A DNA stretch of 63,530 nt from Gemmatimonadales bacterium (GCA_007692665.1 REBP01000142.1:1-63530), one strand, 5' to 3'. Positions 26,674 to 35,543 are shown, counted from the stretch's first letter. The notes: a model not told the origin generated them from the sequence alone. Numbers and translations: made by a program.

Positions 26674-27978
26674 ATGTACACACGCGAAGAGTTCCGAGCC
26701 ATCGCCGAGCAGATCATCGACATGGCCGCGCCCGATCCCATCGAGGTCAACCTGCGGGGTGGAGAGCGCTCCGGCACGCGCTGGGCCAACTCCTCGATCA
26801 CGGTGAACCTCGTCCAGTACGACCGGCAGGTCTCGGTTTCCCTCCACCGCGGGATGCGGGTGGGAATGGCGAACACCCGGGACTTCAGCGAAGCCGGCCT
26901 GAGGGCCCTGGTGGCCGAGGCGCGGGCCGACGCGGAGAGTTCGGAGGAGCGGGAGTCCCTTCCCGAACTCATCGGGCCCCAGGACTATCTCGAGATCGAT
27001 GCGGCCCTCCCCGACATGGTGGATTTCGGGCCCGGGGGTCGTGCCGAGATGGTGCGCCAGAGCCTGGACCTCTCCGAGGGGATGGGGGTGATCGGCTACG
27101 GGTACATCCCGAAGAACGACCAGGCCACCTGCCGGGCCAACTCGGAGGGCCTCTTCGCCTACGAGCGCGAGGCACAGAGCAGCTTCGTGCTGACCTGCCG
27201 CACACCGGACGGCAGGGGCTCGGGGTGGGCCGGCACCACGGGGATCAAGGACCTTTCCATGATCGACGCCCGTGAACTCACGCGGAGAGCTGGAGAAAAG
27301 GCACTCCTCAGCGCGAATGCCCGTGCCATCGAGCCGGGCCGCTACTCGGTGATTCTCGAGCCGCGGGCCAACGCTCGGTTCCTCTCGCTGATGACCGGGA
27401 TCTTTACCGGCGGGGGTGGCGGCAGCGGCTTCATGGAAGGGCGGGAGCGCGGGGAGAAGCTCTTCAGCGATCTCCTCACCCTCCGGAGCGACATCGGGAA
27501 CCCCATCCTCCGGCAGTCCACGATCCTTCCGAACTTCCGTCCCGCCGCACCGGTGACCTGGGTGGAGAACGGTGTCCTCCGGAACTTCGGGACCGGGCTG
27601 GGGGCGACGCCCGGCATGAGCCTCGTCATGGAGGGGTCGAACCAGTCGCTGGAAGAGATGATCTCGCAGACCCGGAGAGGTCTTCTGGTGAGCTTCTTCT
27701 GGTACATCCGCGGCGTTCCGGCGACCGATCAGCCACTCCTGAATACCGGCATGACCCGGGACGGCCTGTTCCTCATCGAGAACGGCGAGGTCACCGGGGC
27801 CGTGCAGAATTTCCGGTGGAATATGTCGCCCATCGTGGGCTACAACAATCTGGTCGCCGTCGGACGTCCCGAGCCCATGCACATGGGCGAATCCTACGAC
27901 GGCGGGAACACCGCCCTCATTCCGCCCGTGCGAATCGAGGACTTCAACATGTCCTCCAGCTCCCCGGCGGTCGAGTGA
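26674..27978 (+). CDS. tldE: TldE/PmbA-family protein
   Basis: 434 residues of the TldD/PmbA family, without the HEXXXH zinc motif, so this is the non-catalytic TldE-type half of the TldD-TldE protease known to process small peptides such as microcin B17. Visible features: N-terminal domain with the antigen-like WANSSITVNLVQYDRQVSV, central ARAIEPGRYSVILEPRANAR, and C-terminal NGEVTGAVQNFRWNMSP. No signal peptide is visible, whereas the partner TldD has a twin-arginine signal. It is 31-37 nt before tldD, so the two are co-transcribed. Confidence 0.9.
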   Translation: MYTREEFRAIAEQIIDMAAPDPIEVNLRGGERSGTRWANSSITVNLVQYDRQVSVSLHRGMRVGMANTRDFSEAGLRALVAEARADAESSEERESLPELIGPQDYLEIDAALPDMVDFGPGGRAEMVRQSLDLSEGMGVIGYGYIPKNDQATCRANSEGLFAYEREAQSSFVLTCRTPDGRGSGWAGTTGIKDLSMIDARELTRRAGEKALLSANARAIEPGRYSVILEPRANARFLSLMTGIFTGGGGGSGFMEGRERGEKLFSDLLTLRSDIGNPILRQSTILPNFRPAAPVTWVENGVLRNFGTGLGATPGMSLVMEGSNQSLEEMISQTRRGLLVSFFWYIRGVPATDQPLLNTGMTRDGLFLIENGEVTGAVQNFRWNMSPIVGYNNLVAVGRPEPMHMGESYDGGNTALIPPVRIEDFNMSSSSPAVE

Positions 27979-28015
27979 ACCCGGCAGCGAACGCCCCCAA
28001 CCGAAAGGCATGTCC

Positions 28016-29671
28016 ATGACCCCGTCCCGCCGCGAGTTTCTCGCAACCATGGGCGCCGGCACGCTGGCCCTCTATTCCCATGACCTCGTCGCGCAGCTCC
28101 TGGCGGACGGTCCGCGTGGGGACCCCGAAAACTCGCGATTCCGGGGGCTCTCGGACATTGCCCTGGCGGAGGCCCGCCGCGAGGGATGCACGTACGCGGA
28201 CATCCGGTTCACGCTGAACCAGAACCTCCCGGGCGCCTCCGCCAGCTACACGGCGGAGGGGGAAGGTGGCGGTGGCGGTGGTGGCGGTGGTGGCGGGGGT
28301 GGTTTCGGCGGCGGTGGTGGGGCCGGGGCCTTCACCGGCCTGCCCACCGACGAGGAGCGTCAGCCGGCGGGCTTCGGGATCCGGGTCATCCACAGTGGCG
28401 TCTGGGGCTTCGCCTCGAGCCCCATCGTCACCGAGGACGAGATCCGCCGCATCGCACGGATGGCCTCGGAGGTGGCACGGGCGAGCGCCATCGCGAAGCG
28501 CGACGACGTCCGCCTCACCCCGGTGGACCCGGTCATCGCCAGCTGGAAGACGCCCCTGCGCGTCGACCCGCTCACCGTCTCCGAGACGGACCGGGAGAAC
28601 TGGGCCCAGTCCATCGTGGACAGGGCGTCCGCCGTGCCGGGGGTGATCCGGGTCGCGGCGGCGGCGCGCATCGCCTACGAGTGGCGCTACTTCGCATCCA
28701 CCGAAGGGTCCTACATCGAGCAGGAGTCCTACACGACCACCCCGACGCTGAGCGTGACGGGACGCGTGAACGGCGAGACGCGCACGCGGAACTACCCGGG
28801 CGAGGCCCTCATGGGCGGCTGGGAGGTTGCCGCGGAATCCAAGCTGCTGCGGGATGCCGAGAAGGCGGCCGTGGACGCGGTGGAGATGTGCACGGCGCGT
28901 CCCCTGGGAGGCCCGGGGATGCGGGACCTGATCCTGTCGCCCTCCCATGCCATGCTCACGATCCACGAGATCATCGGCCACGCCACCGAGCTGGACCGGA
29001 TCGTGGGGATGGAGGCGAACTACGCCGGGACGAGCTTCATCGGCCTCGAGGACGTGGGTCGCCTCAAGTACGGATCCGAGATGTTCAACGTCACGGCGGA
29101 CCGGAACTCGAGGGGCCTGTCCTCCATCGGGTACGACGACGACGGCGTGGAGACCCAGGAGTGGCCCATCGTCCGGGACGGGATCCTGGTGGGGCTGCAG
29201 ACGAACCGGGAGACCGCCCATTACCTGGGCGAGGACTTCAGCAGGGGGTGCACCTACGCGTCCTCGTGGCGCGACTACCCGTTCCTCCGCATGCCCAATG
29301 TCCACGTGGATGCGGGCCCGGTGGGGTCTCCCTCGCTTGCGGAGCTGATCGCCGACGTGCGGGACGGCGTGATGATCGACGGGCGCGGGAGCTACTCCAT
29401 CGATCAGCAGCGCTACAACGGCCAGTTCGGCGGTCACATCTTCTGGGAGATCAAGGACGGCGAGATCACCCGCCAGTGCACCGACGTGACCTACCAGGCG
29501 ATCACGACGGACTTCTGGGCCAACCTCGACGGGATCACGGGCCCGGACGAATACGAGATGCATGGCACGGGAGGCGATGCGAAGGGACAGCCCACCCAGA
29601 CCCAGAGCCTGTCCCACGGGTCGCCCTGGCTGCTCATCCGGAACACCATGGTGAACGGGGCCTTCGGCTGA
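28016..29671 (+). CDS. tldD: TldD-family metallopeptidase with twin-arginine signal
   Basis: 551 residues. The zinc-peptidase half of TldD-TldE: HEIIGH (His317 to His322, the HEXXXH motif) followed by ATELDRIVG. N-terminus MTPSRREFLATMGAGTLAL is a twin-arginine signal (Arg5-Arg6), so export is predicted; TldD is normally cytoplasmic. ATG 28016 has GAAAGG 7 nt upstream; ATG 28010 adds two residues. A run of 13 glycines (84-96) interrupts the N-terminal domain. The Cys normally found in the C-terminal CGKGQP-type motif is replaced (GGDAKGQP), so the third zinc ligand may differ. Confidence 0.9.
   Translation: MTPSRREFLATMGAGTLALYSHDLVAQLLADGPRGDPENSRFRGLSDIALAEARREGCTYADIRFTLNQNLPGASASYTAEGEGGGGGGGGGGGGGFGGGGGAGAFTGLPTDEERQPAGFGIRVIHSGVWGFASSPIVTEDEIRRIARMASEVARASAIAKRDDVRLTPVDPVIASWKTPLRVDPLTVSETDRENWAQSIVDRASAVPGVIRVAAAARIAYEWRYFASTEGSYIEQESYTTTPTLSVTGRVNGETRTRNYPGEALMGGWEVAAESKLLRDAEKAAVDAVEMCTARPLGGPGMRDLILSPSHAMLTIHEIIGHATELDRIVGMEANYAGTSFIGLEDVGRLKYGSEMFNVTADRNSRGLSSIGYDDDGVETQEWPIVRDGILVGLQTNRETAHYLGEDFSRGCTYASSWRDYPFLRMPNVHVDAGPVGSPSLAELIADVRDGVMIDGRGSYSIDQQRYNGQFGGHIFWEIKDGEITRQCTDVTYQAITTDFWANLDGITGPDEYEMHGTGGDAKGQPTQTQSLSHGSPWLLIRNTMVNGAFG
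28265..28321 (+). repeat. Glycine-codon microsatellite in tldD
   Basis: Thirteen consecutive GGN codons (GGT/GGC), then TTC and five more GGN codons. A length-variable triplet tract would alter the poly-glycine loop without shifting the frame. Confidence 0.75.
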
Positions 29672-29683
29672 GGCGGGCGCAGG

Positions 29684-29715
29684 GGGCCGCCCCGGGGGTG
29701 CCGCCCGGGCGGCCC
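29684..29715. terminator. Bidirectional hairpin between tldD and the DUF4159 gene
   Basis: GGGCCGCCC (29684-29692) pairs perfectly with GGGCGGCCC (29707-29715) across a 14-nt loop, in the 74-nt gap between two convergent genes. No T-run on either strand; plausible shared terminator. Confidence 0.5.
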
Positions 29716-29745
29716 GATCTGCGCGCGACGTTCGCTGTCGAGCCC

Positions 29746-30549
29746 TCAGGTCATGGCGTAAACCACCAGATTCACCGCGAATCGCGTGTTGTCTTCGGAG
29801 CGGAAGCGCTTGTTCCGCCAGTCATAGTCCCATTCGCAGCCGTAGTCCTTGTAGGAATAGAGCACGCCGATCCGGTTGCGGTGCTCGACGGCCTTCAGGT
29901 ACTCGTGGACCATGTTGTCCCCCCAGCCGTTCAGCTCGTGGCTGGTCTGGGGAGGGCCGTCCGGGAAGGAGAAGAAGGCGGAGTAGAGCGGGTGGGAATT
30001 CGGGATCTTCGGGAGCGGGTCGTAGTCGGGGCCGGCACCCGGGAACACCCGCGCCATCTCCGCCTCGAACGACTTGGCGTAGAGCCCCTCGATGTCGTGG
30101 TTGCAATCGTCGGAAAAGAGGAAGCCTCCGCTTCGGACGTAGCGCCGGATTCCCTCCCTCTCGGCCTCGCTGAACCTGACGAGCTTGTGGCCCGTCATGA
30201 AGACGAAGGGAAACGCCGAAAGCTCTTCCGAGTCCGCGGTGATCACGACCTCTTCGCCGTGCACCGGGATCTGCGTATACTGGAGGACGGAATCGAGCAC
30301 GTTGGCGCAGACCTTGGGATTGTAGTCCCAGTCGCCGGAATCGTACCGGAGTCGGGCGAAGACGAATTCATGGCGGTCCGCACCAGAACCGGATCTCGAG
30401 GCCGAAGAAGATGTGCTCCCGCTGCTCTCGTCCATGGTACCCAGGAGATCCGCCGGCGTGACGGCTCCCCCCAGGGTTCCGGCCGCAACCCCCGCTGCGG
30501 CCTGTCCGAGACGGCGAAGAAACTTTCGACGATCGAGGGGGGCATCCAT
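29746..30549 (-). CDS. DUF4159 protein with twin-arginine signal
   Basis: 267 residues. The start was set at the ATG giving MDAPLDRRKFLRRLGQ, a twin-arginine signal (Arg7-Arg8) with a hydrophobic stretch and an Ala-rich cleavage region; the frame is open further upstream but with no homologous content. The mature part matches DUF4159: FARLRYDSGDWDYNP, FPFVFMTGHKLVRFS, RYVRSGGFLFSDDCNHD and NRIGVLYSYKDYGCEWDY. DUF4159 is commonly fused to or next to BatA-like proteins in MoxR clusters; here it is a separate exported protein convergent to tldD. Function unknown. Confidence 0.88.
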   Translation of the reverse strand: MDAPLDRRKFLRRLGQAAAGVAAGTLGGAVTPADLLGTMDESSGSTSSSASRSGSGADRHEFVFARLRYDSGDWDYNPKVCANVLDSVLQYTQIPVHGEEVVITADSEELSAFPFVFMTGHKLVRFSEAEREGIRRYVRSGGFLFSDDCNHDIEGLYAKSFEAEMARVFPGAGPDYDPLPKIPNSHPLYSAFFSFPDGPPQTSHELNGWGDNMVHEYLKAVEHRNRIGVLYSYKDYGCEWDYDWRNKRFRSEDNTRFAVNLVVYAMT

Positions 30550-30773
30550 GGAAGTCCGGGGTGGGGGGAGCAGGGTCTGGGGGGTTCGCCTGACGAGACG
30601 AGAGAAGGGCCGTCTCCTCGCGGATGAACCCTTTCCCACGGTAGCCCGCTCCCCGCGCTGGCGCAACGTGGATGTGAGGGCTGCGCCGAACCTGGATGGG
30701 GTATGATTCCTGCTCACATGCTGCGCCATTGCACGCAGCGTCCTCAGAGCCGAAGCCCAGAAAAGGGAACTAC
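30550..30773. other. Divergent intergenic region
   Basis: 224 nt separate the divergent starts of the DUF4159 gene (minus) and ugd (plus) and must hold both promoters. A good -10 for ugd, TATGAT (30702-30707, 5/6), is visible but no matching -35. No clear minus-strand promoter was found. Confidence 0.35.
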
Positions 30774-32111
30774 ATGAAGATTGGAGTGATCGGGACCGGG
30801 TACGTGGGACTCGTGGTGGGGGCCGGTTTTGCCCATTCAGGCAATGACGTCGTCTGCGCCGACATCGACAGCGACAAGATCGAGCGCCTCAGGCGGGGAG
30901 AGATTCCCTTCTACGAGCCCGGACTGGAGGAACTGGTAGGGGAGAACCTTTCAGCCGGTCGCCTCGTCTTCACGACCGACCTGGAGGAGGCGGTCAGGAA
31001 GTCCCGGATCCTCTTCATCGCGGTGGGCACCCCACCAGGTGCGGATGGCGCCGCCGATCTCAATCAGGTCCTTTCGGTGGCACGTTCCATCGGCCGCGCC
31101 ATGGATGGGGAACGGATCGTCATCACGAAGAGCACGGTGCCCGTGGGGACGGCTGCCCGGGTTCGCGAGGCCATCGAGGCGGAGACCTCCCACCCCGTCC
31201 ATGTATGCTCCAACCCGGAATTCCTGAAGGAGGGGGCGGCGGTCGAGGATTTCATGAAGCCGGACCGTGTCGTTCTCGGCGTGGACGATCCTGCGGTCGG
31301 TGTCGAGCTGGGGGAGCTCTATGCGCCCTTCGTCCGGACCGGAAACCAGGTCCTGATCATGGACATCGCATCGGCCGAGATCACCAAGTACGCCGCGAAC
31401 GCGATGCTGGCGACGAGAATCTCCTTCATGAACATGATCGCCTCGCTCTGCGAGCAGTCCGGGGCGAAGGCGGATGACGTCCGCATGGGCATCGGGAGCG
31501 ACCCCCGCATTGGCCCCGCCTTCCTGTTCCCGGGCATCGGCTATGGCGGCTCCTGTTTTCCGAAGGATGTGAAGGCCCTGATTCGGACCATGAAGGAGGG
31601 GGGCCTGGATGCCGCGATCCTCGAGGCGGTGGAAGCACTGAACGAGCGGCAGAAGAGCTTCCCGCTCCGGGCACTGGAGTCCCGGCTGGGGGACGATCTC
31701 TCCGGGCGAACCATCGCGGTCTGGGGACTCGCCTTCAAGCCGAACACCGACGACATGCGCGAGGCCCCGTCCCTGGTGACCATCGAAGGGATTCTTGCCC
31801 GGGGCGGGCGCGTGGTTGCCCACGACCCCGTGGCCATGGACGAGGCCCGGAGCCACCATTTCGGGGAGCGGATCTCCTACGTGGAGACGAACTACGAGGC
31901 ACTTGCCGGTGCCGACGCCCTCGTGCTGCATACCGAGTGGCACCCCTACCGGCGCCCGGACTTCGCTCGCATGCGTTCCGAGATGCGGGGGAACCTCGTC
32001 ATCGACGGGCGCGGCATCTTCCCGGCGGCACGCATGCGCGAGCACGGATTCGACTACGTGGCCGTCGGTCTCACGCCGCAGGCCGCAGCTCCTGCGGAGA
32101 CCACATCATGA
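30774..32111 (+). CDS. ugd: UDP-glucose 6-dehydrogenase
   Basis: 445 residues; oxidises UDP-glucose to UDP-glucuronate with two NAD+. NAD motif [20 protein letters not shown]; catalytic Cys261 in [31 protein letters not shown] in the C-terminal domain. AAAGGGAAC precedes the ATG. The TGA overlaps the ATG of the next gene, a UDP-glucuronate decarboxylase, so the pair makes UDP-glucuronate and then UDP-xylose. Distinct from the WbpA-type enzyme at 17460. Confidence 0.95.
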   Translation: MKIGVIGTGYVGLVVGAGFAHSGNDVVCADIDSDKIERLRRGEIPFYEPGLEELVGENLSAGRLVFTTDLEEAVRKSRILFIAVGTPPGADGAADLNQVLSVARSIGRAMDGERIVITKSTVPVGTAARVREAIEAETSHPVHVCSNPEFLKEGAAVEDFMKPDRVVLGVDDPAVGVELGELYAPFVRTGNQVLIMDIASAEITKYAANAMLATRISFMNMIASLCEQSGAKADDVRMGIGSDPRIGPAFLFPGIGYGGSCFPKDVKALIRTMKEGGLDAAILEAVEALNERQKSFPLRALESRLGDDLSGRTIAVWGLAFKPNTDDMREAPSLVTIEGILARGGRVVAHDPVAMDEARSHHFGERISYVETNYEALAGADALVLHTEWHPYRRPDFARMRSEMRGNLVIDGRGIFPAARMREHGFDYVAVGLTPQAAAPAETTS

Positions 32112-33169
32112 CGGCGGCCGCGGGGGCGCCCACCCCGGACTCGCCTCGGCGCATCGTCCTCACGGGCGCCGCCGGATTTCTCGGATCCCATCTGGCCGAG
32201 CGCTTTCTCGACGAGGGCTACGAAGTCGTGGGCGTGGACAATTTCATCACGGGCTCGCGGGACAACATCGCCCTTCTGCAGGAAAGAAAGGGCTTCCATT
32301 TCCAGATGCACGACGTGTCCACGCCCCTCTTCCTGGCCGGTCCCGTGCACGGCATCCTGCACTTCGCCTCCCCGGCGAGCCCCGTGGACTACCTGGAATA
32401 TCCCATCCAGACCCTGAAGGTAGGGAGCCTGGGCACGCACAACATGCTCGGGCTGGCCCGCGAGAAGCGCGCGCGATTTCTCCTCGCATCCACCTCCGAG
32501 GTCTATGGCGACCCGGCGGTACACCCCCAGCCCGAGAGCTACTGGGGAAACGTGAACCCCGTGGGCCCCAGGGGCGTCTATGACGAGGCGAAGCGATTCG
32601 CCGAGGCCATCACTTCCGCGTACCGGACCCATCATGGGCTCGATACCCGGATCGTGCGAATCTTCAACACGTATGGGCCGAGGATGCGGCCCGGGGACGG
32701 TCGCGTCGTCTCGAACTTCATCGTCCAGGCGCTCCGGGGGGAGGCCCTCACCCTGTACGGGGACGGGTCGCAGACGCGCTCCTTCTGCTACGTGTCCGAC
32801 CTGGTGGAGGGGATCTATCGGCTGTTCCATTCCGAGCATCCGGGCCCGATGAACCTGGGGAACCCGAACGAGTTCACGGTACGGGAGCTCGCGGAGGAGG
32901 TTCTCCGGGCGGTGGGTCCGCCGGGGGGAGAAGGCTCGGGAACGAAGCCGGACCCGGAAGGAAGATCGGAGGGTGGCGAACCTGCGGGGACCCGCAGTCT
33001 GCCGCTTCCGGAGGACGATCCCAAGGTTCGCCAGCCCGACATTGCCCTGGCGCGGGGGGCACTCGGATGGGAGCCCTCGGTCAGTCTTCCCGACGGTCTA
33101 GCCCGAACAATCCCGTGGTTCAGATCCCAGGTGGAGGGATTCGACGCGAGGGCTCGCCCGCTGACCTGA
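32108..33169 (+). CDS. uxs: UDP-glucuronate decarboxylase (UDP-xylose synthase)
   Basis: 353 residues of the extended SDR family. NAD motif [12 protein letters not shown] (residues 18-29), the UXS-specific [20 protein letters not shown], catalytic Tyr and Lys in YDEAKR, then [15 protein letters not shown]. Converts UDP-glucuronate to UDP-xylose, directly downstream of and overlapping ugd (ATGA). A low-complexity loop of about 35 residues rich in Gly, Glu and Pro is inserted near residues 275-310, which is unusual for the family. Confidence 0.93.
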   Translation: MTAAAGAPTPDSPRRIVLTGAAGFLGSHLAERFLDEGYEVVGVDNFITGSRDNIALLQERKGFHFQMHDVSTPLFLAGPVHGILHFASPASPVDYLEYPIQTLKVGSLGTHNMLGLAREKRARFLLASTSEVYGDPAVHPQPESYWGNVNPVGPRGVYDEAKRFAEAITSAYRTHHGLDTRIVRIFNTYGPRMRPGDGRVVSNFIVQALRGEALTLYGDGSQTRSFCYVSDLVEGIYRLFHSEHPGPMNLGNPNEFTVRELAEEVLRAVGPPGGEGSGTKPDPEGRSEGGEPAGTRSLPLPEDDPKVRQPDIALARGALGWEPSVSLPDGLARTIPWFRSQVEGFDARARPLT

Positions 33170-33198
33170 GCCGGGCGACCTTTTTCCCGGCGGTGGGT

Positions 33199-33204
33199 TA
33201 TATT
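33199..33204 (+). promoter_or_regulatory. Candidate -10 element directly before the TPR lipoprotein gene
   Basis: TATATT lies 5 nt before the ATG at 33210 in a 40-nt gap. No good -35 is visible. If used, transcription would begin at or next to the start codon, giving a leaderless mRNA. Confidence 0.3.
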
Positions 33205-33209
33205 CTGGA

Positions 33210-34229
33210 ATGATTCGGAAGCAGAGAAACCCTGTCACGGTTGCGGCACCGGCAGCCCCGGGCCCGCCCGGACGGTCAGCCCCGTTGCTGCCTCGATTCG
33301 GGGCGTCCCGGTTCCTGGCGCCCCGGTTCCTGGCGCCCCTCGTCCTCTTCCTCACGGTCCTGGCGGGATGCACCGTGCCCGGCTCGGAGGAGGAAGCCAT
33401 CCGGAGAGGGGACACGGCCTTCTCCCAGGGGAGCTTCAATGATGCCCTCTCGGAGTACCGCCTCGCGCTTCGGCAGGGGAACGATGACGCCACGACCTGG
33501 CTCCGCACGGCCCACGCGTTTGCGCGTCTGAGTCGAATCGACGAAGCCCGGGAGTACTACGAGGCGGCCATCGCCCGGGACTCGACCCTCGTGGACCAGG
33601 CAGCGGCGGATCTGCTCCGTGTGGCCCGCCGCGCCATGGAGCGGGGTGACGGCGTGGTGGCGAGCGCTGCAGCGGACGCCGCCGTCCGAATCCAGCCCGG
33701 GGTGTCGCTCTCCGGCGTTGCCCTTGATCTGGCGCGGCACTACGTGAGGAATGCCCAGGCAGCCGAGGCGCTCCCCTACTTTCAGAAGGCCCTGGCCGAG
33801 AGCGACGAGGATCCCGGGATTCTCCTCGAACTCGCCCTGGCCCACGAGCAGCTCGGCGACTGCGAACGCGCCCTGGCGTTCTTCGAACAGGTTCGCCCGA
33901 GAATTGCTCCGAACCGCCGGTCCGAGGTGGACTGGCAGGTGGGGAACTGCTCGTACCAGCTGGCCCGAGAAGCGCAGGATCGAGGGTTCTCCGACGAGGC
34001 CCTCCGTCTCTACCGCGCCGTCACCGACCTCGGAGAGCCCCGAAACCTGGTGAGCCCGGCCTGGTTCGACTCCGCCGAGATCCTGGCGCGCCGCGGAGAA
34101 TGTACCGCTGCCGCAGCGGCGTTCGAGCGGGTCATCGAATTCGATCCCGGGACCGGCGCCCTGGCGGCGAGGGCCCGGGACAGGATCGACCAGATCCTTT
34201 TCCGCCGCGCAGGCGAGGGGCCATGCTGA
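33210..34229 (+). CDS. TPR-repeat lipoprotein
   Basis: 339 residues. A long N-terminal region ends in a hydrophobic stretch and lipobox LTVLAGC (Cys54), so the mature protein is probably a lipid-anchored periplasmic protein. It contains several tetratricopeptide-like repeats (AFSQGSFNDALSEYRLAL; EALPYFQKALAESDEDPG; LAHEQLGDCERALAFFEQ), so a protein-protein scaffold role is likely. Residues 35-44 contain an exact RFLAP-RFLAP duplication. Position between uxs and a sugar aminotransferase suggests a cell-envelope role. No specific family recognised. Confidence 0.75.
   Translation: MIRKQRNPVTVAAPAAPGPPGRSAPLLPRFGASRFLAPRFLAPLVLFLTVLAGCTVPGSEEEAIRRGDTAFSQGSFNDALSEYRLALRQGNDDATTWLRTAHAFARLSRIDEAREYYEAAIARDSTLVDQAAADLLRVARRAMERGDGVVASAAADAAVRIQPGVSLSGVALDLARHYVRNAQAAEALPYFQKALAESDEDPGILLELALAHEQLGDCERALAFFEQVRPRIAPNRRSEVDWQVGNCSYQLAREAQDRGFSDEALRLYRAVTDLGEPRNLVSPAWFDSAEILARRGECTAAAAAFERVIEFDPGTGALAARARDRIDQILFRRAGEGPC
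33310..33339 (+). repeat. 15-bp perfect tandem duplication
   Basis: GGTTCCTGGCGCCCC occurs twice head to tail (33310-33324, 33325-33339) within the signal-peptide region of the lipoprotein gene, duplicating RFLAP in frame. Confidence 0.85.
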
Positions 34230-34341
34230 TCCCCCGGGGAGGCCTTTCGAGGTCATCCCCGGGAGAACGGCGGGTCGTCCTCGGCCTTCGTCGCGCGTCC
34301 ACGATCCGCCACTCCACCGCAGATTCCTACCGGAGCACCTG

Positions 34342-35472
34342 ATGCAGGTCCCCCTCCTGGATCTCAAGCCTCAGTATCACGCCCTCAAGGATGCCATTGA
34401 TGCCGCCATCGAGCGGGTCGTGGCCTCCCAGGGCTTCATCATGGGGCCCGAAGTCGAGGGGCTCGAGAGGGAACTCGCCGAATACCTGGGCGTCCCCCAC
34501 GCGGTCGGGTGCGCGTCCGGCACGGACGCGATCCTTCTCCCCCTGCGTGCCCTCGATCCGGAGCCGGGCGACGAGGTGGTCCTTCCGGCCTTCACCTTCT
34601 TCGCCACCGCGGGAGCTGCGTGGAATGCGGGTTTCCGCCCGGTCTTCTGCGACATCGACCCGGTCACCTTCAACGTGACCAGGGAGACGCTGGAGCCGGT
34701 CTGGAGTGATCGGGTTCGCGCGGTGATCCCGGTTCATCTCTTCGGCCAGATGGCCCCCATGGCGGAAATCAACGCCCTGGCCGGTGAGCGGGGCGCCTGC
34801 GTGCTGGAAGACTGCGCGCAGGCCATCGGAGCTTCCCAGGAGATCGAGCCCGGCGCGGCGCCCGTCCGTGCGGGAGCGAGCGGTGATTTCGGGGCCTTCT
34901 CCTTCTTCCCGACCAAGAATCTCGGGGGGTTTGGCGACGGGGGGCTCGTGACCGCACGGGATCCGGAACTCGCAGGGAAGGTCGCGAAACTCCGGTTGCA
35001 CGGGGGTCGTCAGATGTACCAGCACGAGATGGTGGGAACGAACTCCCGGCTGGACGCCCTGCAGGCGGCCATCCTGCGGGTGAAGCTTCCCCATCTCGAC
35101 GAATGGGCACGGGCGCGCAGGGAGAATGCCTGTGCGTACCATGGGGGGCTGGACGAGGTGGCCGAGGTGAGGCTTCCCGAGGTCATGACCGGCAACTTCC
35201 ACGTGTACAACCAGTTCACGATCCGGGTAGAGCAGCGCGACGAACTGAGGGAGCACCTCGCCGGGGAAGGGATCGGTTCCGGAATCTACTACCCGGTTCC
35301 CCTGCACCTTCAGGAATGCTTCGCCGGGCTGGGGGGAAGGGAAGGGATGCTCCCCGAAACCGAACGGGCCTGCCGGGAGGTCCTTTCGCTTCCCATCTTC
35401 CCCGAACTGGGGGAGGATCGCCTTCGGCGGGTCATCGATGCCGTCCGCTCCTTCTTCGGGTACGGAGCTTGA
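34342..35472 (+). CDS. DegT/DnrJ/EryC1/StrS sugar aminotransferase
   Basis: 376 residues, a PLP-dependent aminotransferase acting on nucleotide-sugar ketones. Schiff-base Lys192 in FFPTKNLGGFGDGG; N-terminal VPLLDLKPQY and the catalytic EDCAQAIGA are as in WbpE/WlbC-type enzymes making amino-uronic sugars. C-terminal GIYYPVPLHLQECF binds the sugar. Together with the WbpA-type dehydrogenase it could serve a diacetamido-sugar pathway, but WbpB and WbpD partners are not in the window. The 112 nt before it contain no gene. Confidence 0.9.
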   Translation: MQVPLLDLKPQYHALKDAIDAAIERVVASQGFIMGPEVEGLERELAEYLGVPHAVGCASGTDAILLPLRALDPEPGDEVVLPAFTFFATAGAAWNAGFRPVFCDIDPVTFNVTRETLEPVWSDRVRAVIPVHLFGQMAPMAEINALAGERGACVLEDCAQAIGASQEIEPGAAPVRAGASGDFGAFSFFPTKNLGGFGDGGLVTARDPELAGKVAKLRLHGGRQMYQHEMVGTNSRLDALQAAILRVKLPHLDEWARARRENACAYHGGLDEVAEVRLPEVMTGNFHVYNQFTIRVEQRDELREHLAGEGIGSGIYYPVPLHLQECFAGLGGREGMLPETERACREVLSLPIFPELGEDRLRRVIDAVRSFFGYGA

Positions 35473-35543
35473 ACGGATTGCGTCCGGCTCCTTCTTTGGC
35501 GACCATTGATGGCTGCAGGATTCACGAGAAGAGAGGACGTGGG

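Noticed and set aside
28186-30627. Open frame of about 813 codons on the plus strand
   Set aside because: It overlaps tldD in another frame and runs antisense through the DUF4159 gene, both of which have clear family motifs.
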